This document shows positions 1-10,179 of a stretch of DNA of 64,000 nt, piece by piece. Below the pieces are notes generated by a model, which was not told where the DNA came from, did no database searches, and saw only the letters and a program-made list of their open reading frames with translations. This DNA is from Dechloromonas denitrificans (lineage in GTDB: Bacteria; Pseudomonadota; Gammaproteobacteria; Burkholderiales; Rhodocyclaceae), in the NCBI RefSeq assembly GCF_001551835.1, contig NZ_LODL01000019.1:90475-154474 (forward strand), read 5' to 3'. A program made the translations under genes and the position numbers. The first letter of the stretch is position 1, and each line of letters opens with the position of its first letter.

Positions 1-18
1 CCAGGGAACACGAGAGCC

Positions 19-618
19 ATGAGTGAGCGGGAGATCGATCAGGCACTGGTCGAACGAGCGCAAGGCGGAGATCAACACGCCTTCGACCAGTTGGTAAGCA
101 AATACCAGCGCAAGCTGGGCCGTTTGCTGTCCCGCTTTATCCGCGATTCGGCGGAAGTGGAAGATGTTTCACAAGAGGCTTTCATCAAGGCTTATCGCGC
201 CTTGCCGTCCTTTCGAGGCGATAGCGCCTTTTATACTTGGCTATACCGAATCGGAATTAACACTGCCAAGAATTATCTTGTTTCACAAGGCAGGCGTGCG
301 CCGACCACGACGGAATTCGATAACGACGAAGCCGAAACCTTCGAGGATGCCTCCCAGTTGCGGGATATCAACACGCCGGAAAGCCTGCTTCTCAGCAAGC
401 AGATCGGTCAAACGGTCAATTCGGCAATGGAGGCTCTTCCCGAGGAGTTGCGCACGGCGATCGTGTTGCGCGAAATCGAAGGCATGTCCTACGAAGAGAT
501 CTCCAAAATCATGGATTGCCCGATTGGTACGGTACGTTCCCGAATTTTTCGGGCGCGTGAAGCGGTGGCTGCAAAACTGCGCCCCTTGCTGGATATTGCT
601 CCGGATCGGCGTTGGTAA
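19..618 (+). CDS. rpoE: RNA polymerase sigma-E factor (RpoE/AlgU type)
   Basis: ECF sigma factor of 199 aa that directs RNA polymerase to envelope-stress promoters. Region 2 is visible around residues 25-95 (DVSQEAFIKAYR at 49-60, then the FRGDSAFYTWLYRI -10 recognition segment). Region 4 helix-turn-helix lies around 155-180 (SYEEISKIMDCPIGTVRSRI). The length matches the family. It heads the unit rpoE-rseC-mucD. The usual anti-sigma gene rseA and its partner rseB are not between rpoE and rseC, which is unusual because RseA is normally co-transcribed. The upstream promoter lies outside the window (only 18 bases precede the start). Confidence 0.95.
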   Translation: MSEREIDQALVERAQGGDQHAFDQLVSKYQRKLGRLLSRFIRDSAEVEDVSQEAFIKAYRALPSFRGDSAFYTWLYRIGINTAKNYLVSQGRRAPTTTEFDNDEAETFEDASQLRDINTPESLLLSKQIGQTVNSAMEALPEELRTAIVLREIEGMSYEEISKIMDCPIGTVRSRIFRAREAVAAKLRPLLDIAPDRRW

Positions 619-620
619 TC

Positions 621-1055
621 ATGAGCGCGGATAAAAGCACAGTCCGCGGCGTGGTTCGCGCTGTCGAAGGCTTGGAGGCGGTGGTTGAGATTGAGCACGG
701 CGGTTGTGGTCGTTGCCATGAAGAGGGAGGTTGTGGCGGGCAGCAACTTACCCAGATGTTTTGCAGCGGCCCTAAAACCTATAGTGTTGATAACCGTCTT
801 GGCGCTCTTCTGGGGGAGCAAGTAACGATTGCCATAGCAGATGGCAGTGTTCGCCGGACGGCAAATTTGGCTTATGGCGTACCGTTGACCGCAGCGATTG
901 CCGGTGCAGCCTTGGGAACTCCCTTGGGGGGGGATGCTGGCGCAATATTAGGGGCTGGCGCAGGGCTGGTTTTGTCTTTTTTCTTCATTCGTTTTCGTGC
1001 GCAGGGTGAGGCTGGAAATTACGCCGAACGCCCTCATATCATTTCCCGTTCCTAG
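621..1055 (+). CDS. rseC: RseC/MucC family sigma-E modulator, inner membrane
   Basis: 144-aa membrane protein of the RseC/MucC family. The N-terminal cytoplasmic part has the family's cysteine cluster (Cys29, Cys32, Cys38, Cys48), followed by two hydrophobic helices at about 77-98 and 103-120. RseC proteins modulate sigma-E activity and, in other bacteria, electron-transfer complexes that reset SoxR. ATG at 621 sits two bases after the rpoE stop; an in-frame TTG at 612 would overlap rpoE and is less likely. Position between rpoE and mucD supports the call. It is the only candidate membrane regulator of RpoE in the visible operon. Confidence 0.8.
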   Translation: MSADKSTVRGVVRAVEGLEAVVEIEHGGCGRCHEEGGCGGQQLTQMFCSGPKTYSVDNRLGALLGEQVTIAIADGSVRRTANLAYGVPLTAAIAGAALGTPLGGDAGAILGAGAGLVLSFFFIRFRAQGEAGNYAERPHIISRS

Positions 1056-1078
1056 CTTAATCAGGAGGCGTATTGCTC

Positions 1079-2503
1079 ATGAGACGCTTTGTTGTGCTAT
1101 TTGTTTTCAGCTTTTTCTGCGCATTTTCCTTTGCGCAAACTGTGCGCGGACTACCAGATTTTTCCGAGCTGGCTGAAAAACAGGGACCTGCTGTCGTCAA
1201 TATCAGCACTACGCAGGTGGTGCGTGGTAACAGCCAGGTAATGCCGTTTCCGTTTGACGAGAATGATCCGGCATTTGAATTCTTCAAGCGCTTTATCCCG
1301 CGCCACCCTGGGGGGGTAATCCCTCGTGAGTTTGAAAACAAGTCCCTTGGTTCTGGCTTCATCGTTAGTGCTGATGGTTATATTCTAACCAATGCGCATG
1401 TGGTCGATGGTGCCGATGAGGTAACGGTCCGGCTAACTGACAAGCGGGAATTCAAGGCAAAAACTATTGGAGCCGACAAGCGTACCGATGTCGCGCTGCT
1501 AAAAATTGAGGCAGTCGGCCTGCCGGTGGTCAAGCTTGCCGATACGGCGCAATTGAAAGTCGGTGAGTGGGTGGTTGCCATTGGTTCCCCTTTTGGCTTT
1601 GATAACTCGGTGACCGCCGGCATTGTTTCGGCCAAAGGGCGTTCGTTGCCACAGGAAAGTTACGTTCCCTTTATTCAGACGGATGTTGCAATTAATCCTG
1701 GTAATTCGGGCGGGCCGCTCTTCAATATGCGCGGTGAAGTCGTTGGTATCAATTCCCAGATTTACAGCCGTAGCGGTGGTTATATGGGGGTGTCGTTTGC
1801 CATCCCGATTGATGTGGCCATGGAGGTTCAGCAGCAGTTGAGGGCGACAGGTAAGGTCAGTCGGGGCCGTCTGGGTGTGGTCATTCAGGAGGTCAACAGG
1901 GAACTGGCCGACTCTCTGGGGCTGAGCAAGCCAATGGGGGCCGTGGTCAATGCGGTCGAAAAAGGTGGGCCGGCAGAAAAGGCTGGTCTGGAGGCTGGTG
2001 ATGTCATCTTGAAGTTTGATGGCAAGGCGATTGTCAATTCGGCCGATCTGCCGCGCTTGGTTGGTGCTACCCGGCCCGGAACGCGTTCGCTGGTACAGGT
2101 TTGGCGCAAGGGGAGTACCCGGGAAATAGCTGTTGTGGTTGGTGAAGTTTCGGACGAAAAGCAGGTTGTCAGTCGGCCCGCTCGTGGTGCCAAACCGCCA
2201 GAGCAGATTGCCAACCGTCTTGGCTTGGTGCTCAGTGAACTCACTGCCGAGCAAAAGCGGGAGCTCAAGATGGGCTCCGGGTTGCTCATCGAGGAGGTGC
2301 GTGGCTTGAGTGCGCGCGCCGACCTGCGTCCCGGTGATGTGGTTATTGCGGTAATCAGCAAGGGTGCAACCACCGAACTTCGTTCTGTCGAGCAGTTCAA
2401 CAAGTTACTGGCCCAGTTCGATAAAGGAAGTAGCGTTACCCTGTTAGTACGGCGGGGTGAAATGCAGACTTTTGTCACAATCAAGGGTTTGAATGGAAAT
2501 TGA
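1079..2503 (+). CDS. mucD: Periplasmic serine protease DegP/MucD
   Basis: 474-aa HtrA-family periplasmic protease/chaperone that degrades misfolded envelope proteins. It has an N-terminal signal peptide (MRRFVVLF... cleaved after a FAQ-like site near residue 20), a trypsin-like domain with catalytic His107 (TNAHVV), Asp137 (RTDVALL) and Ser210 (GNSGGPL), then two PDZ domains from about 255 onward. A strong ribosome site (AGGAGG, 1063-1068) precedes it; ATG at 1079 is preferred over TTG at 1073 because of spacing. It follows rseC by 23 bases and overlaps the next gene, so all are likely one sigma-E stress operon. Confidence 0.95.
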   Translation: MRRFVVLFVFSFFCAFSFAQTVRGLPDFSELAEKQGPAVVNISTTQVVRGNSQVMPFPFDENDPAFEFFKRFIPRHPGGVIPREFENKSLGSGFIVSADGYILTNAHVVDGADEVTVRLTDKREFKAKTIGADKRTDVALLKIEAVGLPVVKLADTAQLKVGEWVVAIGSPFGFDNSVTAGIVSAKGRSLPQESYVPFIQTDVAINPGNSGGPLFNMRGEVVGINSQIYSRSGGYMGVSFAIPIDVAMEVQQQLRATGKVSRGRLGVVIQEVNRELADSLGLSKPMGAVVNAVEKGGPAEKAGLEAGDVILKFDGKAIVNSADLPRLVGATRPGTRSLVQVWRKGSTREIAVVVGEVSDEKQVVSRPARGAKPPEQIANRLGLVLSELTAEQKRELKMGSGLLIEEVRGLSARADLRPGDVVIAVISKGATTELRSVEQFNKLLAQFDKGSSVTLLVRRGEMQTFVTIKGLNGN

Positions 2504-2738
2504 ACTGACGCTGATCAGCCGGGGTTATTGCCATCTCTGCCACGACATGGAGAAAGCGCTGCTTCCCTTGGTGTTGGAATATGGTGCTGCCTTGAGTGTT
2601 CTGGATGTCGATGCGGACCCTGTGCTTGAGGCCAAGTACGATGAGCTGGTCCCGGTTTTGCTCCACGGTGAAACGGAACTCTGCCATTACTTCCTGGACG
2701 AGCCTAAAACCCGTGAATATTTGGTCAAAATCCGCTAA
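2493..2738 (+). CDS. Glutaredoxin-like (DUF836) thiol protein
   Basis: 81-aa small thioredoxin-fold protein with a CxxC motif (YCHLC) close to the N-terminus, in a first strand/helix arrangement typical of the glutaredoxin-like DUF836 family. The sequence then runs through a VPVLL cis-proline-type segment, as expected for thioredoxin folds. Substrate unknown. The start overlaps the last 11 bases of mucD, implying translational coupling; in related bacteria this small gene commonly sits between the DegP gene and lepA. A terminator-like hairpin follows it. Confidence 0.8.
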   Translation: MEIELTLISRGYCHLCHDMEKALLPLVLEYGAALSVLDVDADPVLEAKYDELVPVLLHGETELCHYFLDEPKTREYLVKIR

Positions 2739-2761
2739 AATTCAGGGTCTTCTGAACAGGG

Positions 2762-2788
2762 AAGGGCGCCGGATAAGCGCCCTTTTTT
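2762..2788 (+). terminator. Intrinsic terminator-like hairpin before lepA
   Basis: GC-rich stem GGGCGC (2764-2769) pairs with GCGCCC (2777-2782) and is followed by six T residues (2783-2788). It ends the rpoE-rseC-mucD-glutaredoxin unit, but is only 10 bases before the lepA start codon, so it must also be part of, or immediately upstream of, the lepA leader. Confidence 0.75.
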
Positions 2789-2798
2789 ACTAGCATCA

Positions 2799-4589
2799 AT
2801 GGATCACATCCGTAATTTCTCGATCATCGCCCACATCGACCACGGCAAATCAACGCTGGCCGATCGTATCATCCACCTCTGTGGCGGCCTTTCCGACCGT
2901 GAAATGGAGGCGCAGGTGCTTGACTCGATGGATATCGAGCGCGAGCGCGGCATCACCATCAAGGCTCAAACAGCTGCATTGCAATACAAGGCTCGTGACG
3001 GGAAGGTTTACAACCTGAACCTGATCGATACGCCGGGGCACGTCGACTTCTCCTACGAAGTTTCTCGTTCCTTGTCGGCATGCGAAGGCGCGCTGCTTGT
3101 TGTCGATGCTTCGCAAGGGGTTGAGGCACAAACGGTAGCAAATTGCTACACGGCTATCGAACTTGATGTCGAGGTCGTGCCCGTGCTTAATAAGATCGAT
3201 TTGCCGTCAGCCGACCCCGATAGTGCGCGTCAGGAAATTGAAGATGTAATTGGCATTGATGCCACGGATGCGGTGCTGGCTTCGGCCAAGACCGGTCTGG
3301 GCGTTGCCGATATTCTGGAAGCGGTGATTGCCAAGGTGCCACCACCCAAGGGTGATCCCGATGCGCCTTTGAAGGCGCTGATCATCGACTCATGGTTCGA
3401 TAATTACGTCGGCGTAGTTATGCTGGTGCGTGTCGTTGATGGTGTCATGCGCCCGAAGGACAAGCTGTTTTTCATGGCGACCGGCGCCCAGCAGCTTTGC
3501 GAACAAGTCGGTGTTTTCTCGCCAAAGTCCGTCCAGCGCGAAGCGCTGCGTGCTGGTGAGGTCGGTTTCGTCATTTCCGGCATCAAGGAACTGAAAGCTG
3601 CCAAGGTTGGCGACACCATCACCACGGTGGATCGCAAGGCGGCGAGTGCGTTGCCTGGTTTCAAGGAAATCAAACCGCAGGTTTTCGCCGGATTGTATCC
3701 GGTCGAGTCCAACCAGTACGACTCTCTGCGTGAAGCGCTGGAGAAGCTCAAGCTGAATGACGCTTCGTTGCAATATGAACCGGAAGTTTCCCAGGCGCTC
3801 GGTTTTGGCTTTCGTTGCGGCTTCCTTGGGCTGTTGCACATGGAGATCGTGCAGGAGCGACTGGAGCGCGAGTTCGATCAGGATCTGATCACCACCGCGC
3901 CGACGGTGGTGTATGAAGTCGTTCAGCGCGACGGCAGCGTCATCCAGGTTGAAAATCCAGCGAAGTTGCCCGAGCTCAGCAAGGTCGAAGAAGTTCGTGA
4001 GCCAATCATTACGGCGACGATTTTTGTCCCGCAGGATTACCTCGGCAACGTCATCACTCTCTGTAACCAGAAGCGTGGCAATCAGGTCGATATGCATTAT
4101 CACGGCCGCCAGGTAAAGCTGGTTTATGAAATGCCGATGGCTGAAGTGGTGATGGACTTTTTTGACAAGCTGAAATCATGCTCGAAGGGCTACGCTTCGC
4201 TCGACTACGATTTCAAGGAGTACCGGACCGCCGATGTGGTCAAGCTCGATATCCTGATCAATAGCGAAAAGGTCGATGCGTTGTCGTTGATCGTGCATCG
4301 TTCGAATTCCCAGTATCGCGGGCGCGAGCTTGCTTCCAAGATGCGCGAACTGATTCCGCGCCAGATGTACGACGTCGCCATTCAGGCTGCCATTGGCTCG
4401 CACATCATCGCCCGCGAAAACGTCAAGGCCATGCGCAAGGATGTGTTGGCCAAGTGTTACGGCGGTGACATCAGTCGCAAAAAGAAGCTTCTGGAAAAAC
4501 AGAAAGCCGGCAAAAAACGGATGAAGCAGGTTGGTAGCGTCGAAATTCCGCAGGAAGCCTTCCTGGCCGTGCTGCGCGTCGATAACTGA
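2799..4589 (+). CDS. lepA: Translation elongation factor 4 (LepA)
   Basis: 596-aa GTPase that acts on stalled or mistranslocated ribosomes. The G1 loop AHIDHGKST is at 11-19, with DTPGH and NKID motifs following, and the C-terminal LepA-specific domain is rich in Lys ([17 protein letters not shown]). Length and ends match the family. The start has no clear Shine-Dalgarno sequence; the ten bases before it follow a terminator hairpin. It is followed 8 bases later by lepB, the classical lepA-lepB arrangement. Confidence 0.98.
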   Translation: MDHIRNFSIIAHIDHGKSTLADRIIHLCGGLSDREMEAQVLDSMDIERERGITIKAQTAALQYKARDGKVYNLNLIDTPGHVDFSYEVSRSLSACEGALLVVDASQGVEAQTVANCYTAIELDVEVVPVLNKIDLPSADPDSARQEIEDVIGIDATDAVLASAKTGLGVADILEAVIAKVPPPKGDPDAPLKALIIDSWFDNYVGVVMLVRVVDGVMRPKDKLFFMATGAQQLCEQVGVFSPKSVQREALRAGEVGFVISGIKELKAAKVGDTITTVDRKAASALPGFKEIKPQVFAGLYPVESNQYDSLREALEKLKLNDASLQYEPEVSQALGFGFRCGFLGLLHMEIVQERLEREFDQDLITTAPTVVYEVVQRDGSVIQVENPAKLPELSKVEEVREPIITATIFVPQDYLGNVITLCNQKRGNQVDMHYHGRQVKLVYEMPMAEVVMDFFDKLKSCSKGYASLDYDFKEYRTADVVKLDILINSEKVDALSLIVHRSNSQYRGRELASKMRELIPRQMYDVAIQAAIGSHIIARENVKAMRKDVLAKCYGGDISRKKKLLEKQKAGKKRMKQVGSVEIPQEAFLAVLRVDN

Positions 4590-4597
4590 GAGTAGCG

Positions 4598-5386
4598 ATG
4601 AATTTTGCCCTGATTCTTTTTGTGCTTCTGCTCGTGACCGGCGCACTCTATGCGGTCGATGTGCTGAAGTTCCGGAAATTGCGCAGTAAAAATGGACCTG
4701 AGCCGCTTTGGGTGGAGTGGGGCGCCAGCTTTTTCCCGGTAATCCTGATCGTCTTTGTGCTGCGCTCCTTCCTTTTCGAGCCTTTCAAGATCCCGTCAGG
4801 GTCGATGATTCCAACCTTGCTGGTTGGCGACTTCATTCTGGTCAATAAATTTACCTACGGCATTCGCTTGCCGGTGATCAACAAGAAAATCATCAGCATC
4901 AACAATCCGGAACGTGGTGACGTCATGGTCTTTCGCTACCCGGAAGATCCTTCTCTCGATTACATCAAGCGGGTGGTTGGTCTACCAGGCGACACGATTG
5001 CCTATCAAAACAAGCGGCTGACAATCAACGGCAAGCCGGTGGAGATGTCGAAGATCGCCGATTATCTGCATCCGGAGCGCCTTTATTATTCCGAGCAATA
5101 TTCGGCCAAAATGGGCAAGGTGGAGCATCGTCTGCTCAATGATACCGATGCTCCGGCTTTCATTCCCGATGTCGCTCGTTTTCCGTATCGTGAAAACTGC
5201 ACCTACAATGCTGCTGGCGTAACCTGCAAGGTGCCTGACGGTCACTATTTCATGATGGGTGATAATCGCGACAACAGCCGTGACAGTCGGGCCTGGGGTT
5301 TCGTCCCGGAGCAGAATATCGTCGGCAAGGCATTTTTCATCTGGCTGAATTTCAGCGATTTGAGCCGGGTTGGTTCATTCAAGTAA
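4598..5386 (+). CDS. lepB: Signal peptidase I
   Basis: 262-aa membrane peptidase that removes signal peptides from Sec/Tat-exported proteins. Two N-terminal transmembrane segments (about 3-22 and 44-60) precede the catalytic domain. The catalytic Ser69 lies in PSGSM and the general-base Lys124 in YIKRVVGLPGD; box E (GDNRDNSRDSR) is near the C-terminus. The order lepA-lepB-DUF4845-rnc-era is conserved in proteobacteria. The stop codon overlaps the start of the following gene. Confidence 0.98.
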   Translation: MNFALILFVLLLVTGALYAVDVLKFRKLRSKNGPEPLWVEWGASFFPVILIVFVLRSFLFEPFKIPSGSMIPTLLVGDFILVNKFTYGIRLPVINKKIISINNPERGDVMVFRYPEDPSLDYIKRVVGLPGDTIAYQNKRLTINGKPVEMSKIADYLHPERLYYSEQYSAKMGKVEHRLLNDTDAPAFIPDVARFPYRENCTYNAAGVTCKVPDGHYFMMGDNRDNSRDSRAWGFVPEQNIVGKAFFIWLNFSDLSRVGSFK

Positions 5387-5751
5387 TGGGGATGATGATG
5401 AAGCATCAACGTGGCGTTGCCTTGTCCGGGCTGTTGTTCTGGAGCATTGTGCTGGTTCTGGTGGCGGTCCTTGGCATGAAGGTCGCACCGACAGTCATCG
5501 AGTATTACAAGATCAAAAAAGACTGCAAAGGAGCTGTCGCACAAGTCGGCAAGGATGCGACGGTGGCCGATGTGAAAAGGGCGTTTGATCGTTTTGCCGA
5601 AATTGACATGCTCGATTTCAAGGCTGATCAACTGGACATCTCGAAGGAAGGCGGGCAAATCGTTGTTTCCTTCGCCTACGAGAAGCGCATTCCGCTTTTT
5701 GCCAACGTCAGCCTGCTGATCGACTATCAGGGTTCAACCCTTGAGCGTTAA
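5386..5751 (+). CDS. DUF4845 membrane protein
   Basis: 121-aa protein with one N-terminal membrane helix (about 11-33) and a small extracytoplasmic or cytoplasmic domain; matches the DUF4845 family that is typically encoded between lepB and rnc. Function unknown. Start at 5386 overlaps the lepB stop by one base; ATGs at 5392, 5395 and 5398 are equally possible because of the GATGATGATG run. Confidence 0.8.
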   Translation: MGMMMKHQRGVALSGLLFWSIVLVLVAVLGMKVAPTVIEYYKIKKDCKGAVAQVGKDATVADVKRAFDRFAEIDMLDFKADQLDISKEGGQIVVSFAYEKRIPLFANVSLLIDYQGSTLER

Positions 5752-5754
5752 GGA

Positions 5755-6423
5755 ATGAGTGCAGAGGTGCTGGCCAAAAAACTTGGCCATGACTTTTCGG
5801 ACAAAAATCTTCTCCGAACGGCGCTGACGCATCGTAGTTACGGGACGCCCAATAACGAACGCTTGGAATTCCTGGGCGACGGCGTGCTGAATTTCGCCAT
5901 TGCCGCCGCCTTGTTCAAGCGTTTTCCGGAGTTGCCGGAAGGCGATCTTTCGCGACTGCGGGCCAATCTGGTGCGACAGGATGCCTTGCATCAACTTGCA
6001 CTGTCGCTCAATATCGGTAATCTTCTTCGCCTTGGCGAAGGCGAGATGAAAAGTGGCGGCAGTCAGCGACCATCGATCCTGGCTGATGCCTTGGAAGCCC
6101 TGTTCGGCGCGGTTCATCTCGATGCCGGCTTTGAGGCGGCGCAGCGGGTCATTGTTGATCTTTATGCGCCGCTGTTCGATCAGTTGAAACCCGGGCAGGC
6201 CCAGAAAGATGCCAAGACGCGGCTACAGGAATGGCTGCAGGGGCGCAAGAAGCCCTTGCCGCGTTACCAGATGTTAAGCACCAGCGGTGCGGCCCACGAA
6301 CAACGCTTCGAAGTCTCCTGCGAGATCGACAATCCGCCTTTGCGTACTACCGGTCATGGTGCCAGTCGGCGCATCGCCGAACAGGTTGCCGCCGACAATG
6401 CCCTGAAAGCTCTCAACGCATGA
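5755..6423 (+). CDS. rnc: Ribonuclease III
   Basis: 222-aa double-strand-specific endoribonuclease that processes rRNA and mRNA precursors. The signature [12 protein letters not shown] is near residue 38 and the second acidic cluster ([13 protein letters not shown]) near 115; the C-terminal dsRNA-binding domain runs from about 155 to the end. It starts three bases after DUF4845 and overlaps era by four bases, so it is co-translated with era as in most proteobacteria. Confidence 0.98.
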   Translation: MSAEVLAKKLGHDFSDKNLLRTALTHRSYGTPNNERLEFLGDGVLNFAIAAALFKRFPELPEGDLSRLRANLVRQDALHQLALSLNIGNLLRLGEGEMKSGGSQRPSILADALEALFGAVHLDAGFEAAQRVIVDLYAPLFDQLKPGQAQKDAKTRLQEWLQGRKKPLPRYQMLSTSGAAHEQRFEVSCEIDNPPLRTTGHGASRRIAEQVAADNALKALNA

Positions 6424-7304
6424 AAAAAATTCGCTCCGGTTATATCGCCATTGTCGGTCGTCCCAATGTCGGTAAATCAACGCTGCTCAACCGCCTGATC
6501 GGCGAGAAGATCAGTATCGTGTCGCGCAAGGCGCAGACCACGCGGCACCGGATTACCGGCATTTTGACCAAGGATGATGCCCAGTTCGTCTTTGTCGACA
6601 CGCCGGGCTTCCAGACCAAGTTCTCCAATGCCCTGAACCGCGCGATGAACCGTGGCGTCACCACCACCTTGAATGATGTCGATGTCGTGCTTTTCGTCAT
6701 TGAAGCAGGGCGTTTCGATGCCAAGGATCGGGCGGTGATGAAGTTGCTGCCACCGGACCGGCCGGCCATTCTGGTGGTCAATAAAACCGACCAGTTGAAA
6801 GATCGTTCCGCCTTGCTTCCCTTTCTGGCCAGCGTGGCCGCCGAGCACGACTTTACGGCGGTGGTTCCGGTTAGTGCGGCCAAAGGCAAGCAGACCGACG
6901 AATTGTTGGGCGAAGCGCGCAAGCATCTGCCGAACGAAGGCCTGATGTTCCCGGAAGATGAGTTGACCGACAAGAGCGAACGATTTCTTGCCTCCGAATA
7001 CATCCGCGAAAAGCTTTTCCGGCTATTGGGCGATGAACTGCCCTATGCCACCACCGTAGAAATCGAAAAATTCGAAGTTGAAGGCGATCTACGGCGTATT
7101 TTTGCCGCCATCGTCGTCGACCGCGAGGGTCACAAGGCGATTGTCATCGGCAAGGGCGGCGAATTGCTGAAACGTATCGCCAGCGAGGCGCGCCAGGATA
7201 TGGAGCGGCTCTTCGACGGCAAGGTTTATCTTGAGGTCTGGGTCAAGGTCAAATCAGGCTGGACCGATGATGAGCGGTTGCTGAAGAGCCTCGGTTACGA
7301 ATGA
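6420..7304 (+). CDS. era: GTPase Era
   Basis: 294-aa GTPase needed for 30S ribosome maturation. G1 GRPNVGKST is at about 13-21, G3 DTPGF follows, NKTD is the G4 motif, and a type II KH RNA-binding domain occupies the last 80 residues ([10 protein letters not shown]). ATG at 6420 overlaps the rnc stop; a longer in-frame reading from 6231 would run inside rnc and is rejected. Ends in an ATGA overlap with recO. Confidence 0.97.
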   Translation: MKKIRSGYIAIVGRPNVGKSTLLNRLIGEKISIVSRKAQTTRHRITGILTKDDAQFVFVDTPGFQTKFSNALNRAMNRGVTTTLNDVDVVLFVIEAGRFDAKDRAVMKLLPPDRPAILVVNKTDQLKDRSALLPFLASVAAEHDFTAVVPVSAAKGKQTDELLGEARKHLPNEGLMFPEDELTDKSERFLASEYIREKLFRLLGDELPYATTVEIEKFEVEGDLRRIFAAIVVDREGHKAIVIGKGGELLKRIASEARQDMERLFDGKVYLEVWVKVKSGWTDDERLLKSLGYE

Positions 7305-8029
7305 TCCAGCGGAGCAAAGTCGACCGCCAGCCGGCCTACGTCTTGCACACCTACCCGTTCAGGGAAACCAGTCTTATTGTTGAAGTATTCTCCCGTGATT
7401 TCGGGAGAGTGTCCTTGCTGGCCAGAGGCGCACGTCGGCCACGTTCAGCCATTCGGGGTTTGCTGATGGCGTTCCAGCCCATTGAGGTGGCGTGGGCCGG
7501 CAAGGGCGAGGTGCTGAATCTGATGAAGGCCGAGTGGCAGGGCGGGCAGCCATTGTTGGCCGGCGAAGCCCTCTTTTGCGGTTACTACCTCAATGAGTTG
7601 TTGATGCACCTGCTGCCCCGTGAGGATGCCCACGAGCATCTTTTCACCTGTTACGGCCAGATGCTTGCCAGGCTGGCCAGCGATCCGGCCGGTAAAGTTC
7701 GTGAAGCCGATCTCCGTGCGTTCGAAAAAGCCCTGCTGCAAGAGCTTGGTTATGGCCTGACCTTGAGTCATGACAGCGCAGGCGAAGCGATTCAGCCTGA
7801 TGCCTGGTATAGCTATGGCATGGAGCAGGGGCCACAACGCCTCGCTCATGCCGAAGCCGCGGCGCAGGTCGTCTGCGGCAAGACCTTGCTTGATCTTGAG
7901 GCAGAAGACTTTTCCGACCCGCGTTCGCGTATTGAAGCCAAGGCCTTGATGCGCGCCCTGATGGCCCATTACCTGGGTGGCACTGAACTTGAAACACGTA
8001 AAATATTCAAGGAGTTGCAGGAATTATGA
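7301..8029 (+). CDS. recO: DNA repair protein RecO
   Basis: 242-aa recombination mediator that helps load RecA with RecR. An N-terminal OB fold (about 8-85: [21 protein letters not shown]) is followed by a helical domain. The family assignment is supported strongly by the era-recO-pdxJ-acpS order. Both ends overlap neighbours by four bases (ATGA), suggesting tight translational coupling. Confidence 0.95.
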   Translation: MIQRSKVDRQPAYVLHTYPFRETSLIVEVFSRDFGRVSLLARGARRPRSAIRGLLMAFQPIEVAWAGKGEVLNLMKAEWQGGQPLLAGEALFCGYYLNELLMHLLPREDAHEHLFTCYGQMLARLASDPAGKVREADLRAFEKALLQELGYGLTLSHDSAGEAIQPDAWYSYGMEQGPQRLAHAEAAAQVVCGKTLLDLEAEDFSDPRSRIEAKALMRALMAHYLGGTELETRKIFKELQEL

Positions 8030-8781
8030 TTGAACTAGGCGTAAATATCGACCACGTTGCCACCTTGCGTCAGGCGCGCATGACCTACGAGCCGGACCCG
8101 GTCTGGGCCGCGGTCGAGGCGCACCTGGGGGGGGGCGATGGGATTACCGTCCATTTGCGCGAGGATCGCCGGCATATTCAGGATGCCGACGTCCGTCGCC
8201 TGCGCGAACTCACCCAGGTCAAGCTCAACCTGGAAATGGCGGCAACCGACGAAATGGTCGCCATTGCCTGTGGCCTGCAGCCGGAGATGGCCATGCTGGT
8301 TCCGGAAGGTCGCCATGAAGTGACGACCGAAGGTGGTCTGGATGTTTTGGCTCAGGAAGCGCGGCTGAAGGATGTCATTTCGCGATTGGCCGATGCCGGT
8401 ATCGTGACCAGCGTATTTATCGATGCCGAACTGCCGCAGATCGAAGCCGCCGCGCGCATCGGAGCCAAAGTCTGCGAAATTCACACCGGCCCCTATGCCC
8501 ATGCCTTCCACGCCCAAGGGCGTGATGCCGAGGCGCCGGCCGTCTTGGCCGAACTCGAAAAAATCCGTCGCGCCGGGCAGGCCATTCGTCACCTTGGCAT
8601 GCGCTTCAATGCCGGTCACGCCCTCAATTACTACAATGTTCAGCCGGTTGCCCGATTGGCCGGCGTCCGCGAACTGCATATCGGCCATTCGATTGTCAGC
8701 CGTTCGGTGTTTGTCGGCTTGCGCGAGGCTGTGCGCGAGATGAAGCAACTGATGCGGGAAGGGGCCGGGCGCGGCGAATAA
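8026..8781 (+). CDS. pdxJ: Pyridoxine 5'-phosphate synthase
   Basis: 251-aa TIM-barrel enzyme that condenses 1-deoxyxylulose 5-phosphate with 3-amino-2-oxopropyl phosphate in vitamin B6 synthesis. The N-terminal [15 protein letters not shown] and the internal [11 protein letters not shown] segment are diagnostic. Length is typical. It overlaps recO by four bases and acpS by one, the usual pdxJ-acpS pairing. Confidence 0.98.
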   Translation: MIELGVNIDHVATLRQARMTYEPDPVWAAVEAHLGGGDGITVHLREDRRHIQDADVRRLRELTQVKLNLEMAATDEMVAIACGLQPEMAMLVPEGRHEVTTEGGLDVLAQEARLKDVISRLADAGIVTSVFIDAELPQIEAAARIGAKVCEIHTGPYAHAFHAQGRDAEAPAVLAELEKIRRAGQAIRHLGMRFNAGHALNYYNVQPVARLAGVRELHIGHSIVSRSVFVGLREAVREMKQLMREGAGRGE

Positions 8782-9158
8782 TGATCTACGGTATTGGCAC
8801 CGACATCGTTGCCATCAAGCGCCTGCAGGGAATGTGGGAGCGCCATGGTGAAAAGGCCCTGGGCCGGCTGCTGGCGCCCGGTGAGTTGGCTGATTTTGCC
8901 GGCGCCACCGACAAGGGGCGCTTTCTTGCCAAGCGTTTTGCCGCCAAGGAAGCCTTCAGCAAGGCGCTCGGCACCGGCGTTCGGCCGCCCGCGGTGTTGA
9001 CGGCGATTGCGGTCGGACACGACGAATTGGGCAAGCCGGTATTCGAGTGCTGCGGTGAACTGGCTGAAATGCTTGAAAAGCAAAAGCTGAAGGCCCATCT
9101 CTCAATCAGCGATGAAGCGGATTACGCCATCGCCTATGTCATTCTGGAGCAAGCATGA
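8781..9158 (+). CDS. acpS: Holo-[acyl-carrier-protein] synthase
   Basis: 125-aa phosphopantetheinyl transferase that activates acyl carrier protein. The metal-binding residues are Asp8 (GIGTDIV) and Glu57 ([11 protein letters not shown]), matching the E. coli positions nearly exactly. It overlaps pdxJ by one base and nagZ by four. Confidence 0.97.
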   Translation: MIYGIGTDIVAIKRLQGMWERHGEKALGRLLAPGELADFAGATDKGRFLAKRFAAKEAFSKALGTGVRPPAVLTAIAVGHDELGKPVFECCGELAEMLEKQKLKAHLSISDEADYAIAYVILEQA

Positions 9159-10174
9159 CGCAACTGCCGCTCGGCCCGTTGATGATCGACATCGCGGGGA
9201 CTGCACTGACCGAACTCGATCGCCAGCGCCTGCTTCACCCGCTGGTTGGCGGCATCATCCTGTTCAGCCGGAATTTCGAAAGTCCCAGTCAGCTGGCCGC
9301 GTTGAATGCTGAAATCCATGCCTTGCGGCAGCCGCCGCTGCTGATCGCTGTCGACCATGAGGGGGGCAGGGTGCAGCGTTTTCGCGAAGGTTTTACCCGC
9401 CTGCCGGCCATGGCCACGCTGGGGCGCCTGTGGGATCAAAATCCCGATGCCGCCCAGCGGGCCGCCCACCAGGTCGGTTATGTGCTGGCTGCCGAGTTGC
9501 TGGCGCGCGGCGTCGATTACTCTTTCACGCCGGTGCTCGACCTCGATTACGGTCCGTCCCGGGTCATTGGCGATCGCGCCTTTCACCGCCAAGCTGCCGT
9601 GGTGACAGCCTTGGCTGCGGCGCTGGGCGATGGTTTGCGCCAAGCCGGCATGGGTTCCTGTGGCAAGCATTTTCCCGGGCACGGTTACGTCATCCCCGAT
9701 TCGCATGTCGAGTTGCCGGTTGATGATCGAGCGCTTGATGCCATGCAGGAGGACATCATGCCTTACCGTAACCTGGCGCTCGGCGGGGTGATGGCGGCGC
9801 ATGTGATCTACGAGTGCGTTGACTGCAATACGGCTGTATTTTCAAATAAATGGATAAGTTATTTGAGAAATGACATGAAGTTTGATGGTGCTGTATTTAC
9901 TGATGATTTGTCGATGGCCGGGGCGGGTGTTGTCGGCGATATGTTGAACCGGGTCGATACCGCTTATCGGGCCGGCTGTGACATGTTGCTGGTCTGCAAC
10001 TCGCCGGACGCCGTAGGTGCCGTTCTGGAAAACTGGCAGCCGAAGGTCGATCCGGCCAGAGGCAAGCGGATCGAGGCGCTCATCCCGACCGATGTGGCCC
10101 CCGATTGGGCAAGCCTGCAATCCGATCCGGCGTATCAGGCCGCCTTGCAAACCATCGCCCAACTCGCTCCCTGA
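9155..10174 (+). CDS. nagZ: Beta-N-acetylhexosaminidase NagZ
   Basis: 339-aa cytoplasmic glycoside hydrolase family 3 enzyme that removes GlcNAc from anhydromuropeptides in cell-wall recycling. The catalytic loop GKHFPGHG is at 170-177 and the nucleophile lies in FTDDLSMAG (Asp250/251). Length matches E. coli NagZ. A patch coding for residues about 226-252 (9835-9912) is strikingly AT-rich compared with the rest of the gene although the protein sequence there looks normal. Last gene of the + strand block; converges on efp. Confidence 0.95.
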   Translation: MTQLPLGPLMIDIAGTALTELDRQRLLHPLVGGIILFSRNFESPSQLAALNAEIHALRQPPLLIAVDHEGGRVQRFREGFTRLPAMATLGRLWDQNPDAAQRAAHQVGYVLAAELLARGVDYSFTPVLDLDYGPSRVIGDRAFHRQAAVVTALAAALGDGLRQAGMGSCGKHFPGHGYVIPDSHVELPVDDRALDAMQEDIMPYRNLALGGVMAAHVIYECVDCNTAVFSNKWISYLRNDMKFDGAVFTDDLSMAGAGVVGDMLNRVDTAYRAGCDMLLVCNSPDAVGAVLENWQPKVDPARGKRIEALIPTDVAPDWASLQSDPAYQAALQTIAQLAP

Positions 10175-10179
10175 AATGC

